Below are positions 21,587-30,390 of a stretch of 49,710 nucleotides of DNA, in pieces (the first letter of the stretch is position 1; each line of letters starts with the position of its first letter). The notes under the pieces were generated by a model. That model was not told the origin of the DNA. It searched no databases and was given only the letters and a program-made list of their open reading frames with translations. A program made the position numbers and the translations under genes. The DNA comes from Vicinamibacterales bacterium (lineage in GTDB: Bacteria > Acidobacteriota > Vicinamibacteria > Vicinamibacterales > SCN-69-37). The stretch covers positions 1 to 49,710 of the forward strand of contig JAURFE010000009.1 in the NCBI GenBank assembly GCA_030827135.1, given 5' to 3'.

Positions 21587-24112
21587 ATGCGCATTCCTGT
21601 CATCGCGGCCGTGGTCCTTGCGGCCGCCGGCACCGCAGCGGCCCTGTCTGCACAGCCGACTCAGCCGCGCCCGCCAAATATCATCTACATCCTGGCCGAT
21701 GACCTCGGATACGGCGAGCTCGGGTCGTACGGTCAGACAAAGATCCGCACGCCGCATCTGGACCGGATGGCCGTCGAGGGCATGCGCTTTACGCAGCACT
21801 ACTCGAGCAGTCCGGTGTGTGCGCCGGCGCGTGCGTCGTTTCTGACCGGCTTGCACACCGGCCACTCCGTGATTCGGGACAACCTCGAGTTCGGCGGGTA
21901 TCTCGACTCGGAGGAACGGGGACAGATGCCGCTCCCGAAGGGCACCCGCACGCTGCCGTCGTTGCTCAAGACCGGCGGATATCAGACCGCCATCATCGGC
22001 AAGTGGGGACTCGGGGGGCCCAACACGGAGGGGCAGCCCACGCGACATGGGTTTGACCACTTCCTCGGGTATCTCGACCAGAAGCAGGCGCACAATTTTT
22101 ATCCGACGCACCTCTGGCGCGGAGAAGAGTGGTTCCCGTTGCGGAATCCCTATTTTTCGCCGCATCAGAAACACGACGGAGACCCACAGGATCCGGCGTC
22201 GTACGCGAAGTATGCAGGCGTCGACTACAGCCTCGATGTGATGGCCGACGACGCGCTGCGGTACATCCGCGAACAGAAGGACCATCCGTTTTTTCTGTAC
22301 CTGCCGTTCACCGTTCCACACCTTGCGCTCCAGGTACCTGAGGACTCGCTCAGGGAATACGACGGGGTCTTCGACGAAAAACCCTATCTGGGCCAGAACG
22401 GATATCTGCCGCATCCACGACCGTATTCCGCCTATGCCGCCATGATCACCCGCATGGATCGGCACATCGGCCGCATCTTCGCGCTGCTCAAAGACCTCGA
22501 CCTCGACGACGACACGCTGGTCGTGTTCACCAGCGACAACGGCACCACGTACACCGGCGGTGCCGATGCGGCGTTTTTCCGCAGCGTGGGGGATCTGCGC
22601 GGCTTGAAGGGGTCCGTCTACGAAGGGGGCATCCGTGTGCCGTTCATCGCGCGGTGGCCCGGACGCATTGCGGCGGGACAGGTCACGGATCATCTGTCGG
22701 CCATGTGGGACATGTTCCCGACGTTTCTCGAACTCGCGCGCCAGCCCGTACCGTCCGACATCGACGGACTCTCCCTGGTGCCCACGTTGTTCGGGCGGGC
22801 AGGACAGCGCCAGCACGCCTCCATGTACTGGGAGTACCACGGACTCTGGAAGGGGGCCCAGGCGGTGCGGTTGGGCAAATGGAAAGGCGTGCGTCTCGGG
22901 GGACATGACGACGCGGACGCACCGATCGAGGTGTACGACATTGATGCGGACCGCTCAGAGTCACGCGATGTCGCCGCCGCACATCCCGACGTGGTCGCGC
23001 GTGTGCGCGCGGTCATGGAATCGCGCACACCTTCGGCCGTGCCGCACTGGAATTTCCGCCGGCATGGCGCGCTCGAGTCCCAGACGATTGCCACCGCCGG
23101 CGACGGTTCTCCGTTCTACCGCATCCCAGCGCTCACCACCACGGCGAAGGGGACGTTGCTGGCGGCGTATGACGCCAGGCCCACGCTGGCGGATCTGCCG
23201 GGCGCGCTTTCGATCGTGATGCGCCGCAGCACTGACGGCGGACGAACCTGGCGCCCGCAGACAATCGTGCGCCGGGGGCCTGCACCTGAAGGCTACGGTG
23301 ACCCCAGCTTCATCGTCGATCGTGTCACCGGTCGCATCTTTCTCTTTCACGCCGCCAGTGTGCGGCAGGGTTTTTTCGGCGCGCGGCCGGGCAACCGCGA
23401 CGATGACCCCGACGTGCTTCACGCGGACTACGCCTTTTCGGATGACGATGGCGTGACGTGGACGTTTCGGCGCCTGACAAGCGCGATCAAACGTCCCGAA
23501 TGGGGCGGCATGTTCGCGGCGTCCGGCGAGGGCATTCAACTGCGGACCGGCGCACACGCAGGGCGACTGATACAGCCCTACGTGATTCGGATTGATGGCC
23601 GCAACTGGGTCGCCAGCGCTTACAGCGACGATCATGGGGAACGGTGGCAGATGGGCGCGCTTGTCGGGCCTGACGCCGACGAGAGCAAGGCGGTGGAATT
23701 GTCGGACGGCCGGTTGATGTTGACCGTGCGGGCCCGTCCCATGCGCAAGGTTGCGTGGTCCTCCGATGGCGGCGTCACGTGGACCGGACTGCGGGACGAA
23801 CCGGCGCTCCCCGATCCAGCCAACAACGGATCAGTGATGCGGATTTTTCCCGACGCGCCGGCCGGCTCGCCCGAAGCGCGCCACCTGTTGTTGACCCACA
23901 CGTCGCATCCGAGCCGGCGTGAACATCTGGTCGTTCGCGTGTCGGTGGACGACGGACAGAGCTGGTCGGCCCCGAGGGTGGTCGAGTCCGGTGCGGCGTC
24001 GTATTCGACGGTGACGCGACTGGCGGACGGGCGGTTCGGTCTGCTCTATGAACGTGGAACCGTCAGCGAGATCGTGTTTGCGGCGTTTGATTTGGCCTGG
24101 GTGGGTCGCTGA
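21587..24112 (+). CDS. Secreted sulfatase-sialidase fusion protein
   Basis: 841 aa. A signal peptide (1-23) precedes a family S1 arylsulfatase domain (about 30-480). This starts with NIIYILADDLGYGELG and has the formylglycine motif C78-A-P-A-R82, and GKWGLGG. A second domain (about 492-841) is a sialidase/BNR propeller with the PFYRIPAL motif (509-516). It has five Asp boxes: STDGGRTW, SDDDGVTW, SDDHGERW, SSDGGVTW and SVDDGQSW. Together they suggest stepwise attack on sulfated, sialylated or related glycans outside the cytoplasm. The Cys-type motif requires a formylglycine-generating enzyme encoded elsewhere. The promoter and signal-peptide region is nearly identical to that of the next gene. 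Confidence 0.9.
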   Translation: MRIPVIAAVVLAAAGTAAALSAQPTQPRPPNIIYILADDLGYGELGSYGQTKIRTPHLDRMAVEGMRFTQHYSSSPVCAPARASFLTGLHTGHSVIRDNLEFGGYLDSEERGQMPLPKGTRTLPSLLKTGGYQTAIIGKWGLGGPNTEGQPTRHGFDHFLGYLDQKQAHNFYPTHLWRGEEWFPLRNPYFSPHQKHDGDPQDPASYAKYAGVDYSLDVMADDALRYIREQKDHPFFLYLPFTVPHLALQVPEDSLREYDGVFDEKPYLGQNGYLPHPRPYSAYAAMITRMDRHIGRIFALLKDLDLDDDTLVVFTSDNGTTYTGGADAAFFRSVGDLRGLKGSVYEGGIRVPFIARWPGRIAAGQVTDHLSAMWDMFPTFLELARQPVPSDIDGLSLVPTLFGRAGQRQHASMYWEYHGLWKGAQAVRLGKWKGVRLGGHDDADAPIEVYDIDADRSESRDVAAAHPDVVARVRAVMESRTPSAVPHWNFRRHGALESQTIATAGDGSPFYRIPALTTTAKGTLLAAYDARPTLADLPGALSIVMRRSTDGGRTWRPQTIVRRGPAPEGYGDPSFIVDRVTGRIFLFHAASVRQGFFGARPGNRDDDPDVLHADYAFSDDDGVTWTFRRLTSAIKRPEWGGMFAASGEGIQLRTGAHAGRLIQPYVIRIDGRNWVASAYSDDHGERWQMGALVGPDADESKAVELSDGRLMLTVRARPMRKVAWSSDGGVTWTGLRDEPALPDPANNGSVMRIFPDAPAGSPEARHLLLTHTSHPSRREHLVVRVSVDDGQSWSAPRVVESGAASYSTVTRLADGRFGLLYERGTVSEIVFAAFDLAWVGR

Positions 24113-24301
24113 GAGGGCAACAACAGAATCGTTTGTGCTGGCCGGCTTGAACTGGCGGCTCCTTAATCCCGCGTAATGCGTACTGAGGTGTCCCATGGTC
24201 GGTCTGGCGACGTTTGGCTCCCGCTGTCTTCTGGTGTTGCTGTTGTGGACGCTGGCGGGCGATGGACAGACGAAGGACCGGCGCCCGGACCACCGCTTTG
24301 T

Positions 24302-24307
24302 TACGAT
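24302..24307 (+). promoter_or_regulatory. -10 box (TACGAT) 5 nt before the start codon
   Basis: TACGAT-GCGCC-ATG has the same spacing as the sulfatase promoter (TAGGAT-GCGCC-ATG). No ribosome-binding site is present, so a leaderless mRNA is likely. The 200-nt gap before it (24113-24312) holds nothing else I can support. Confidence 0.45.
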
Positions 24308-24312
24308 GCGCC

Positions 24313-26619
24313 ATGCGAATTCCTGTCATCGCCGCCGTGGTGCTCGCTGCCGCCGGCACCGCAGCCGCCCTGTCTGCACAGTCCCTTCAGCCGCGCCAGC
24401 CGATTGGGCCACGCGCCAGCCTCGTGGTCGAGGCCACCAGCGCGGACGCGCGACGTGAGGCCTGGGCGCGTCATCAACAGATGGCGCGTGAGTCTCCGCT
24501 CGCCGATCTGGCATGGCGAGCGGTGGGACCACGACTGCAGGGCGGGCGCATCGAAACGGTCGCCGTCGCTCCGGGACGTACGTCCACCATTTACGCCGGC
24601 GCCGGCATCGGCGGCGTGTGGAAATCCATCAACAACGGCACGACGTGGACACCGATCTTCGACAAGGAAGCCACGACGTCGATCGGCTCGATCGCCGTCG
24701 CACCCTCTGATCCGAACGTCGTGTGGGTCGGCACGGGCGAAGTGTTGATGGCCCGCAGTTCATACGCCGGGTTCGGCGTATACAAGTCCACTGACGCCGG
24801 CGCAACGTGGACACACATGGGACTGACCGACTCCCACCACATCTCACAGGTGCTGATTCACCCGACGGATCCCAACCGTGTCTGGGTCGCTGCCATCGGG
24901 CGCCTCTACTCAGAGAACGAAGAACGTGGCGTGTTTCGCACGAGTGATGGCGGCAAGACGTGGCAGCGCACGCTCTATGTCAACGCCCGCACCGGCGCGA
25001 TCGATCTTGCCCTCGACCCGTCGAGTCCTGATGTGTTGTACGCGTCGATGTGGGACCGGTCGCGCAAGGCGTGGGGCCACGTGCCCAACGGCCCCGGCAG
25101 CGGGGCCTACAAGAGTACGGACGGCGGCGCCACGTGGACGCTTCTTGGCAACGGACTCCCATCTGGCGCCAACGTGGGCCGCATCGGGCTGGCCATTGCG
25201 CGTTCCAATCCCAAGGTCGTGTACGCGCTTGTCGATAACTACACGCCACTCGGCTCGACGTCTGATCGGGTCGGTGGGGAAGTGTATCGGTCCGACGATG
25301 CCGGGGCGAGTTGGCGAAAGGTGAATGCCGAGCCGGTGGCGACAGGCTGGGACTTCTGCCTGATTCAGGTGGCCCCCGACAATGAGAACGTCGTCTACCT
25401 GCCCAACAACCGCTTCATGGCGTCGGAGAACGGTGGGCGCACCTTCCGTCAGATCCAGGGCACGCTCGTGCATCTGCTGCCGCACGGATCGACGGTGCTG
25501 CACCTGGACCAGCATGACCTGTGGATCAACCCCGCGAATGGTGACCACATGCTGTTGGGCAACGACGGCGGTCTGCACCTGAGTTACGACCGTGGCGCCT
25601 CGTGGCTGCATCTGAACAACATTCCGATTGGGGAGTTCTACGCCGTGTCGGTGGACATGGACACGCCCTACAACATCTACGGCGGTACACAGGACAACGC
25701 CGCGTTGTTTGGAACGTCCAGACAGACGCTCGCGGATGATCGCGGCGATCAGTGGACGCACGTCTACCTCGACCAGTGGGGCGGCGGCGACTCGTACTTC
25801 ACCTATCGCGATCCGTCCGACAAGGACGTCTTCTATTACGAACACCAATTCGGCGATCTCAGGCGCAAGCGCATGTCCACTGGACGAACCGAGTCCATTG
25901 CGCCCAGAGCCCCGCGCGGCCAGCCGGCGTATCGCACGAACTGGATGACGCCGTTCTTTTTTTCCGCGCACGAACCGCGCACGATGTATTACGCGACCGA
26001 GCGCCTCTTCACGTCGCCTGACCGTGGCGATACGTGGACGGCCATCAGTCCCGACCTCACCAGTGCTCCGCCGGCGCAGGGCAACGTGCCGTGGGGCACG
26101 TTAACCAGTGTGTCGGAGTCGCCCTTGCGGTCCACGCTCCTCTACACCGGAGCCGACGACGGGCGGTTGCATGTGACGCGCGACGGCGGCACAACGTGGA
26201 CGCGCATTGGCGAGTCGTTACCGGAGCGCTGGATCTCGCGAGTCGTGGCGTCACGGCACGACGAAGCCACCGTGTATGTGACGCTCACGGGCTATCGATA
26301 CAACGAGTTCGCGGCGTACATCTATGTGTCGCGTGACTACGGGCAGACGTGGACGTCGCTCGCGGGCAACCTTCCGCCGGAACCCATCAACGTCGTCGGC
26401 GAGGATCCCACAGACGCGCGCATCCTCTACGTGGGGACCGACTCCGGCGTGTATGCCTCAGTGGATCGTGGTGTGACGTGGATGTCGCTGCGCGGCAGCC
26501 TGCCGACCATTCCCGTGCACGACCTGGTGGTGCATCCTCGCGAGAGTGATCTGGTCATTGCGACACACGGGCGCAGCATTTATGTGGCGGACATCACGGG
26601 CGTCCGGGCGCGTCGCTGA
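24313..26619 (+). CDS. Secreted VPS10/sortilin-like Asp-box protein, copy 1
   Basis: 768 aa. The first 23 residues are identical to the signal peptide of the preceding sulfatase. The rest is a large beta-propeller with many Asp boxes (STDAGATW, TSDGGKTW, STDGGATW, SDDAGASW, TRDGGTTW and others) and GVWKSINNGTTW near the start. The family is often annotated as glycosyl hydrolase or VPS10-domain protein. It is common in Acidobacteria, but its substrate is unknown. It may bind or cleave glycans, or serve as a secreted binding scaffold. A longer relative is at 31564-34593. Confidence 0.85.
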   Translation: MRIPVIAAVVLAAAGTAAALSAQSLQPRQPIGPRASLVVEATSADARREAWARHQQMARESPLADLAWRAVGPRLQGGRIETVAVAPGRTSTIYAGAGIGGVWKSINNGTTWTPIFDKEATTSIGSIAVAPSDPNVVWVGTGEVLMARSSYAGFGVYKSTDAGATWTHMGLTDSHHISQVLIHPTDPNRVWVAAIGRLYSENEERGVFRTSDGGKTWQRTLYVNARTGAIDLALDPSSPDVLYASMWDRSRKAWGHVPNGPGSGAYKSTDGGATWTLLGNGLPSGANVGRIGLAIARSNPKVVYALVDNYTPLGSTSDRVGGEVYRSDDAGASWRKVNAEPVATGWDFCLIQVAPDNENVVYLPNNRFMASENGGRTFRQIQGTLVHLLPHGSTVLHLDQHDLWINPANGDHMLLGNDGGLHLSYDRGASWLHLNNIPIGEFYAVSVDMDTPYNIYGGTQDNAALFGTSRQTLADDRGDQWTHVYLDQWGGGDSYFTYRDPSDKDVFYYEHQFGDLRRKRMSTGRTESIAPRAPRGQPAYRTNWMTPFFFSAHEPRTMYYATERLFTSPDRGDTWTAISPDLTSAPPAQGNVPWGTLTSVSESPLRSTLLYTGADDGRLHVTRDGGTTWTRIGESLPERWISRVVASRHDEATVYVTLTGYRYNEFAAYIYVSRDYGQTWTSLAGNLPPEPINVVGEDPTDARILYVGTDSGVYASVDRGVTWMSLRGSLPTIPVHDLVVHPRESDLVIATHGRSIYVADITGVRARR

Positions 26620-26656
26620 TTGACGGTTCGCATATGCCGGGGTCGCCAGGGGCGGT

Positions 26657-26685
26657 TTGCCGCGTGCGAAGGTCTCGGCTAGACT
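26657..26685 (+). promoter_or_regulatory. Promoter for the DoxX-photolyase operon
   Basis: TTGCCG (26657-26662), a 17-nt spacer and TAGACT (26680-26685) form a recognisable sigma-70-like promoter, about 48 nt before the transcription start would meet the ribosome-binding site GGGAGGAAC. Confidence 0.6.
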
Positions 26686-26740
26686 CGGCCGGGCAGTGAG
26701 GTGGCAAAATCCGCCCCACATGAATCGGGAGGAACTCATC

Positions 26741-27112
26741 ATGGCGTGGTTGTCACCGTCGAGTCTGCTGCAACTGGTGGTTGGACTCGGGCTCCTGAAT
26801 GTGTGGCTGGTGCGCGGACGGTCCGCCACATCGTTTCGCGGCGGTGCCGCGCAGACGCTGAAGGACGAGTTTGCCGCCTACGGCCTCCCCGGCTTCGCCT
26901 TTTACGTCGTGGGCGCGCTGAAAATCGGTGCCGCGATCGTCCTGATTGCCGGCGTCTGGGTCGCGCTGCCAGTCCGGGAGGCCGCGGCGCTCGTCGCCGC
27001 GCTCATGATTGGCGCGCTTGCCATGCACCTCAAGGTCGGTGACCCGCCCCTGAAGTCGCTTCCCGCTGCGCTGATGCTCGCGATGAGTGCGGCGATCGTC
27101 GCGCTGCGCTAG
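26741..27112 (+). CDS. DoxX-like small membrane protein
   Basis: 123 aa with four likely transmembrane segments (about 5-22, 48-68, 72-92, 100-120). The pattern (LQLVVGLGLLNVWLVR, then FAFYVVGALKIGAAIVLIAG) resembles DoxX/DUF4267-type four-helix proteins. The start ATG 26741 follows GGGAGGAAC; an in-frame ATG at 26720 lies before this site. It ends 5 nt before the second FeS photolyase and is probably co-transcribed with it. Function unknown. Confidence 0.75.
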   Translation: MAWLSPSSLLQLVVGLGLLNVWLVRGRSATSFRGGAAQTLKDEFAAYGLPGFAFYVVGALKIGAAIVLIAGVWVALPVREAAALVAALMIGALAMHLKVGDPPLKSLPAALMLAMSAAIVALR

Positions 27113-27117
27113 TCGCA

Positions 27118-28749
27118 ATGCCGCGCACGCCGGCGCGTCTGGTCGTCGTCTTTGGCGATCAGCTCGATCTGGACGCCGCCCTCATTCGGTCGCTGACACC
27201 GGCCGACACCGTCCTGATGATGGAAGTCGCCGCCGAGTCCCGTCATGTGCCCAGCCACCGGCAGCGGACGGCGCTGTTCCTGTCGGCGATGCGGCACTTT
27301 GCCGCGGCGTTGACGCGGCGGCACGTCCACGTTCGGTATGTCGAGCTTGACGACCCCGAAAACACCGGCACGTTCGAGACGGAGATCGCGCGGGCGGTCG
27401 CGGCCCTCGGCCCGACTCAGGTCGTGTGTACACACCCCGGGGAGTGGCGGGTGCTCGCGATGCTCGAACGGGTCGGCCGTTCGACGGGCATCCCTGTCAG
27501 CATCCTGCCAGACGCGCACTTCATCACGACACCGGACGCGTTCGCCACGTGGGCGAAGGACCGCGTGTCGCTGACCATGGAGTTTTTCTACCGCGAGCAG
27601 CGTCGCAGGACCGGCTATCTCATGGACGGGTCGGGCAAGAGCGCAAAACCCGTCGGCGGCGAGTGGAACTTCGACAAAGCAAACCGGCTGCCCTTCGGCA
27701 GACTGGGCCCGGATCCGCAGCCACGACCACCGCTCGGCTTCCCGCCCGATGCGACCACCCGCGCCGTGCTTGCGGCCATGGCCCGCACGCTCCCCGATTT
27801 GCCCGGCACGGCCGACACCTTCGCCTGGCCCGTCACGCGCGAACAGGCGCTCGCCGCGCTCGACGACTTCATCACTCATCGTCTCGCCCTCTTCGGCCCG
27901 TTCGAAGACGCCATGTGGACGAATGAACCCACGCTCTACCACTCGACGCTGTCGAGCGCGCTCAACCTCAAGCTGCTCAATCCACGCGAGTGTTGCGAGC
28001 GGGCCATCGAGGCGTTTCGCGCAGGCCGGGCCCCCCTGCAATCGGTCGAGGCGTTCGTGCGGCAGATCATCGGCTGGCGCGAGTTCATCCGCGGCGTCTA
28101 TCAGCTCGAAGGCCCCGGCTATGCGGATCGCAACGGGCTCGACCAGCACGGCGCGCTGCCACCGCTCTACTGGACCGCTGAGACCGACATGGTGTGCATG
28201 AAGGCCTGCGTGGGTCAGGTGCTTGAGACCGGATTCGGCCACCACATCCAGCGCCTGATGGTCACCGGCAACTTCGCGCTCATCAGCGGCGTGCACCCCA
28301 GGGCCGTGAGCGACTGGTATCTCGGCATGTTTGTGGATGGTGTGGACTGGGTGACGCTTCCGAACGCGCTCGGCATGGTCATGCACGCCGATCGCCGCCA
28401 GGGCGCCCCCAAGGGCGTCACGGGACTGGTCGGCACCAAACCCTACGCGGCCAGCGGCAAGTACATCCAGCGGATGAGCAACTACTGCGCTACGTGCCGC
28501 TACGATCCGGCCGAACGCAGCGGCCCTGCGGCCTGCCCGGTCACGGTCTTCTACTGGGACTTCCTCATCCGCACCCGCCAGACGCTTGCACCGAACCAGC
28601 GGATGGCGATGGTCCTCAAGAACGTTGACCGCCTGACCCCTGACGCCCGTACCCAGATCGCGAGCCGCGCAGACCAGCTCCGCCGCACACTCGGGATCGC
28701 CCGGGATGACCGCCGCGAGCGCTCCACGCGAGGGTGCGAATCCAGTTGA
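27118..28749 (+). CDS. Iron-sulfur bacterial cryptochrome/(6-4) photolyase, copy B
   Basis: 543 aa, same family as copy A at 15222. It starts LVVVFGDQLDLDAALI. The 4Fe-4S ligands are C360, C457, C460 and C473 (ETDMVCMKA, YCATC, ACPV). Compared with copy A there is an extra segment (RQGAPKGVTGLVG) just before the TKPYAASGKY motif, and a longer basic C-terminal tail. Many residues around FAD are shared (GWREFIRGVYQ, MVTGNFALISGV). It probably repairs (6-4) lesions or acts as a light sensor. It sits 5 nt behind a DoxX-like gene and ahead of a Dps-like gene, a stress-related context. Confidence 0.91.
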   Translation: MPRTPARLVVVFGDQLDLDAALIRSLTPADTVLMMEVAAESRHVPSHRQRTALFLSAMRHFAAALTRRHVHVRYVELDDPENTGTFETEIARAVAALGPTQVVCTHPGEWRVLAMLERVGRSTGIPVSILPDAHFITTPDAFATWAKDRVSLTMEFFYREQRRRTGYLMDGSGKSAKPVGGEWNFDKANRLPFGRLGPDPQPRPPLGFPPDATTRAVLAAMARTLPDLPGTADTFAWPVTREQALAALDDFITHRLALFGPFEDAMWTNEPTLYHSTLSSALNLKLLNPRECCERAIEAFRAGRAPLQSVEAFVRQIIGWREFIRGVYQLEGPGYADRNGLDQHGALPPLYWTAETDMVCMKACVGQVLETGFGHHIQRLMVTGNFALISGVHPRAVSDWYLGMFVDGVDWVTLPNALGMVMHADRRQGAPKGVTGLVGTKPYAASGKYIQRMSNYCATCRYDPAERSGPAACPVTVFYWDFLIRTRQTLAPNQRMAMVLKNVDRLTPDARTQIASRADQLRRTLGIARDDRRERSTRGCESS

Positions 28750-28823
28750 ACTTCACCCGAAGTGTGAACACGGTGTCGTTCAGAGGTCCAGCACGCGGTG
28801 CGCGGCGACGCCACGAAAGGCGA

Positions 28824-28829
28824 TAGGAT
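28824..28829 (+). promoter_or_regulatory. Possible -10 box (TAGGAT) for the dps-like gene
   Basis: TAGGAT lies 14 nt before ATG 28844, close to the ribosome-binding site GGGAGG. It matches the TAnnnT pattern of other starts here, but the spacing to the ribosome-binding site is tight. Tentative. Confidence 0.3.
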
Positions 28830-28843
28830 GCCGGGAGGTCAAT

Positions 28844-29314
28844 ATGAAAACACAACGTCCGATCCGTCCCTCAGCGCACACCCGGTTGACTGACAGCCTG
28901 AATCAGGTGCTCGCCGATTCCTACGCCCTCCTGGCGCTCACCCATCTGGCTCACTGGAACGTGGAGGGGCCCGGGTTTTTTGCCCTGCACACCGCCTTTC
29001 AGACGCAGTACGAAGAGCTGTTTATCGCGGTCGATGAGATCGCCGAGCGCATCCGCGCGCTCGACGCCTACGCCATCGGAGGCCTCGGGACACTGGCCAA
29101 GACCGCGAAGATGAAGGAGTTTTCATCGCCGCTGGCGCAGGACGAATACGTACGCGCGCTCATCGCCGCCAGCGGAAAAGTGGTGTCGGACGCGGAACGT
29201 GCGCGCGATCTCGCCGGCGAGGCCGGTGACGCCGAGAGCCAGGACCTGATGATCGGCCGGATCACCCTGCACCAGAAGACCATCTGGATGCTGAAGAGCT
29301 TCCTGAAAGCCTGA
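28844..29314 (+). CDS. dps: Dps/ferritin-like DNA-protection protein
   Basis: 156 aa, a typical Dps length. The intersubunit ferroxidase ligands are present: H37 in AHWNV, H49 in FFALHTAF, and D64/E68 in VDEIAERIRALD. Dps dodecamers oxidise and store iron with peroxide and protect DNA. The ATG follows CCGGGAGGTC. It lies just downstream of a photolyase and ends one base before an SDR gene, so it shares a transcript with the SDR. Confidence 0.9.
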   Translation: MKTQRPIRPSAHTRLTDSLNQVLADSYALLALTHLAHWNVEGPGFFALHTAFQTQYEELFIAVDEIAERIRALDAYAIGGLGTLAKTAKMKEFSSPLAQDEYVRALIAASGKVVSDAERARDLAGEAGDAESQDLMIGRITLHQKTIWMLKSFLKA

Positions 29315-29315
29315 C

Positions 29316-30035
29316 ATGAACCCTCGCAAATGTCTCGTCATCGGTGCTGCAGGAGGTATCGGTCGCAGTCTGGTTGAACTGCTCCATCGTGACGGCTGGT
29401 CGCTGGTGCTCGCGGGCCGGACCCTGGACTCGCTCACGGAGGTGGCTGCCACCTGCGGTGCGAAAACGGCCTGCGTAGACGCGCGGGACTTCGACGCGGT
29501 GGACGCCCTCTTCCTGGCCCACCCCGGCATCACCGGTGCGGTGAATCTCGCCGGGTCGATCCTGCTCAAGCCGGCGCACCTGACCTCGGCGCAGGACTTT
29601 GACGAGACCGTCGCGTTGAACCTCCGCACGGCCTTTGCTCTGATGCGGGCGGCAGGCCGGCACATGAAGAACACCGGAGGAAGCGTCGTGCTGATGTCGT
29701 CGTGCGCGGCGCAGATCGGCCTGTCCAATCACGACGCGATCGCCGCGGCCAAGGCGGGCGTCGAAGGACTGATGCGCGCCTCGGCGGCAACGTACGCCGG
29801 GGTTGGCATTCGCGTCAACGCCGTGGCGCCCGGGCTCGTCGCCACACCGATGGCGCGGAGAATCACCGAAAACGAGGCGGCGCTGAAGGCATCGTCGGCG
29901 ATGCATCCGCTCGGCCGCATCGGGCAGCCCCACGAGGTCGCGCGGGCCATTGCCTTCCTGCTCAGCCCGGACAGCGGCTGGATCACCGGGCAGGTGCTCG
30001 GGGTGGACGGAGGGCTGGCCCACGTCCGGCGGTGA
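29316..30035 (+). CDS. Short-chain dehydrogenase/reductase-like protein lacking the catalytic Tyr
   Basis: 239 aa with the NAD(P)-binding glycine motif GAAGGIG (10-16) and VNLAGSI in place of the usual NNAG. The structural end (GWITGQVLGVDGGL) is typical. Where classical SDRs have Tyr-x-x-x-Lys, this protein has I142-A-A-A-K146 within NHDAIAAAKAG, although Ser128/129 and the Lys remain. It may use another acid, or act as a non-enzymatic nucleotide-binding protein. I recall similar IAAAK variants, so it may be a distinct subfamily. Coupled to dps (1-nt gap). Confidence 0.85.
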   Translation: MNPRKCLVIGAAGGIGRSLVELLHRDGWSLVLAGRTLDSLTEVAATCGAKTACVDARDFDAVDALFLAHPGITGAVNLAGSILLKPAHLTSAQDFDETVALNLRTAFALMRAAGRHMKNTGGSVVLMSSCAAQIGLSNHDAIAAAKAGVEGLMRASAATYAGVGIRVNAVAPGLVATPMARRITENEAALKASSAMHPLGRIGQPHEVARAIAFLLSPDSGWITGQVLGVDGGLAHVRR

Positions 30036-30050
30036 TCGGTCAGACTCGCG

Positions 30051-30056
30051 TATACT
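30051..30056 (+). promoter_or_regulatory. -10 box (TATACT) for the small-membrane-protein operon
   Basis: TATACT is followed by GCGTGGCAAAGGTGGCCG and ATG 30075. AAAGGTGG serves as ribosome-binding site. No convincing -35 is seen. Confidence 0.5.
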
Positions 30057-30074
30057 GCGTGGCAAAGGTGGCCG

Positions 30075-30251
30075 ATGTTCAGACGTAGTGATTACTTCAT
30101 TCTTGCAGCTGCATTCATTTCCTTTCTGTTCTCGGTGAGCCTGTGGTTCGGGGGCTATCGCGATGAGGGAATGTTCGTCGGCATCTGGGTGCCGTCGATC
30201 CTCTCGTTCGGCGGGTTTGTCCGCCAGTCCACGCGTCCGCGGGGGAAATGA
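30075..30251 (+). CDS. Small two-span membrane protein (58 aa)
   Basis: 58 aa starting MFRRSDYFILAAAFISFLFS with a hydrophobic helix (about 7-25) and a second (about 33-51, MFVGIWVPSILSFGGFV), and a basic tail (RPRGK). The start has a good ribosome-binding site and an upstream -10. Its stop is 1 nt before the GTG of the next small gene. I do not recognise a function. The two genes behind it suggest a unit with a Tat-exported phosphoesterase. Confidence 0.7.
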   Translation: MFRRSDYFILAAAFISFLFSVSLWFGGYRDEGMFVGIWVPSILSFGGFVRQSTRPRGK

Positions 30252-30252
30252 C

Positions 30253-30387
30253 GTGTCACCACTTGTGATTTTTTCAGTCGGCCTGTTCGCGACCGCGCTG
30301 TGCGGGTTGTTTCTCTGGTTCTCGGCGAGTGAGTTGCGGAGGCTCGGTCACGAGTCAGACGACCGCAGCGCTGGTCGACCATCGTAG
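30253..30387 (+). CDS. Small single-span membrane protein (44 aa)
   Basis: 44 aa from a GTG start: one transmembrane helix (about 3-24, PLVIFSVGLFATALCGLFLW) then a charged cytosolic tail (SELRRLGHESDDRSAGRPS). It lies 1 nt after the 58-aa gene and 3 nt before the phosphoesterase, so the three are likely translated in series. Function unknown; the frame is also open further upstream, but only antisense-like sequence is gained. Confidence 0.6.
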   Translation: MSPLVIFSVGLFATALCGLFLWFSASELRRLGHESDDRSAGRPS

Positions 30388-30390
30388 AGG

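Noticed and set aside
24113-24200. Sequence on the minus strand resembling a tRNA T-arm (GTTCAAGCC)
   Set aside because: No acceptor stem, anticodon arm or CCA could be placed around it.
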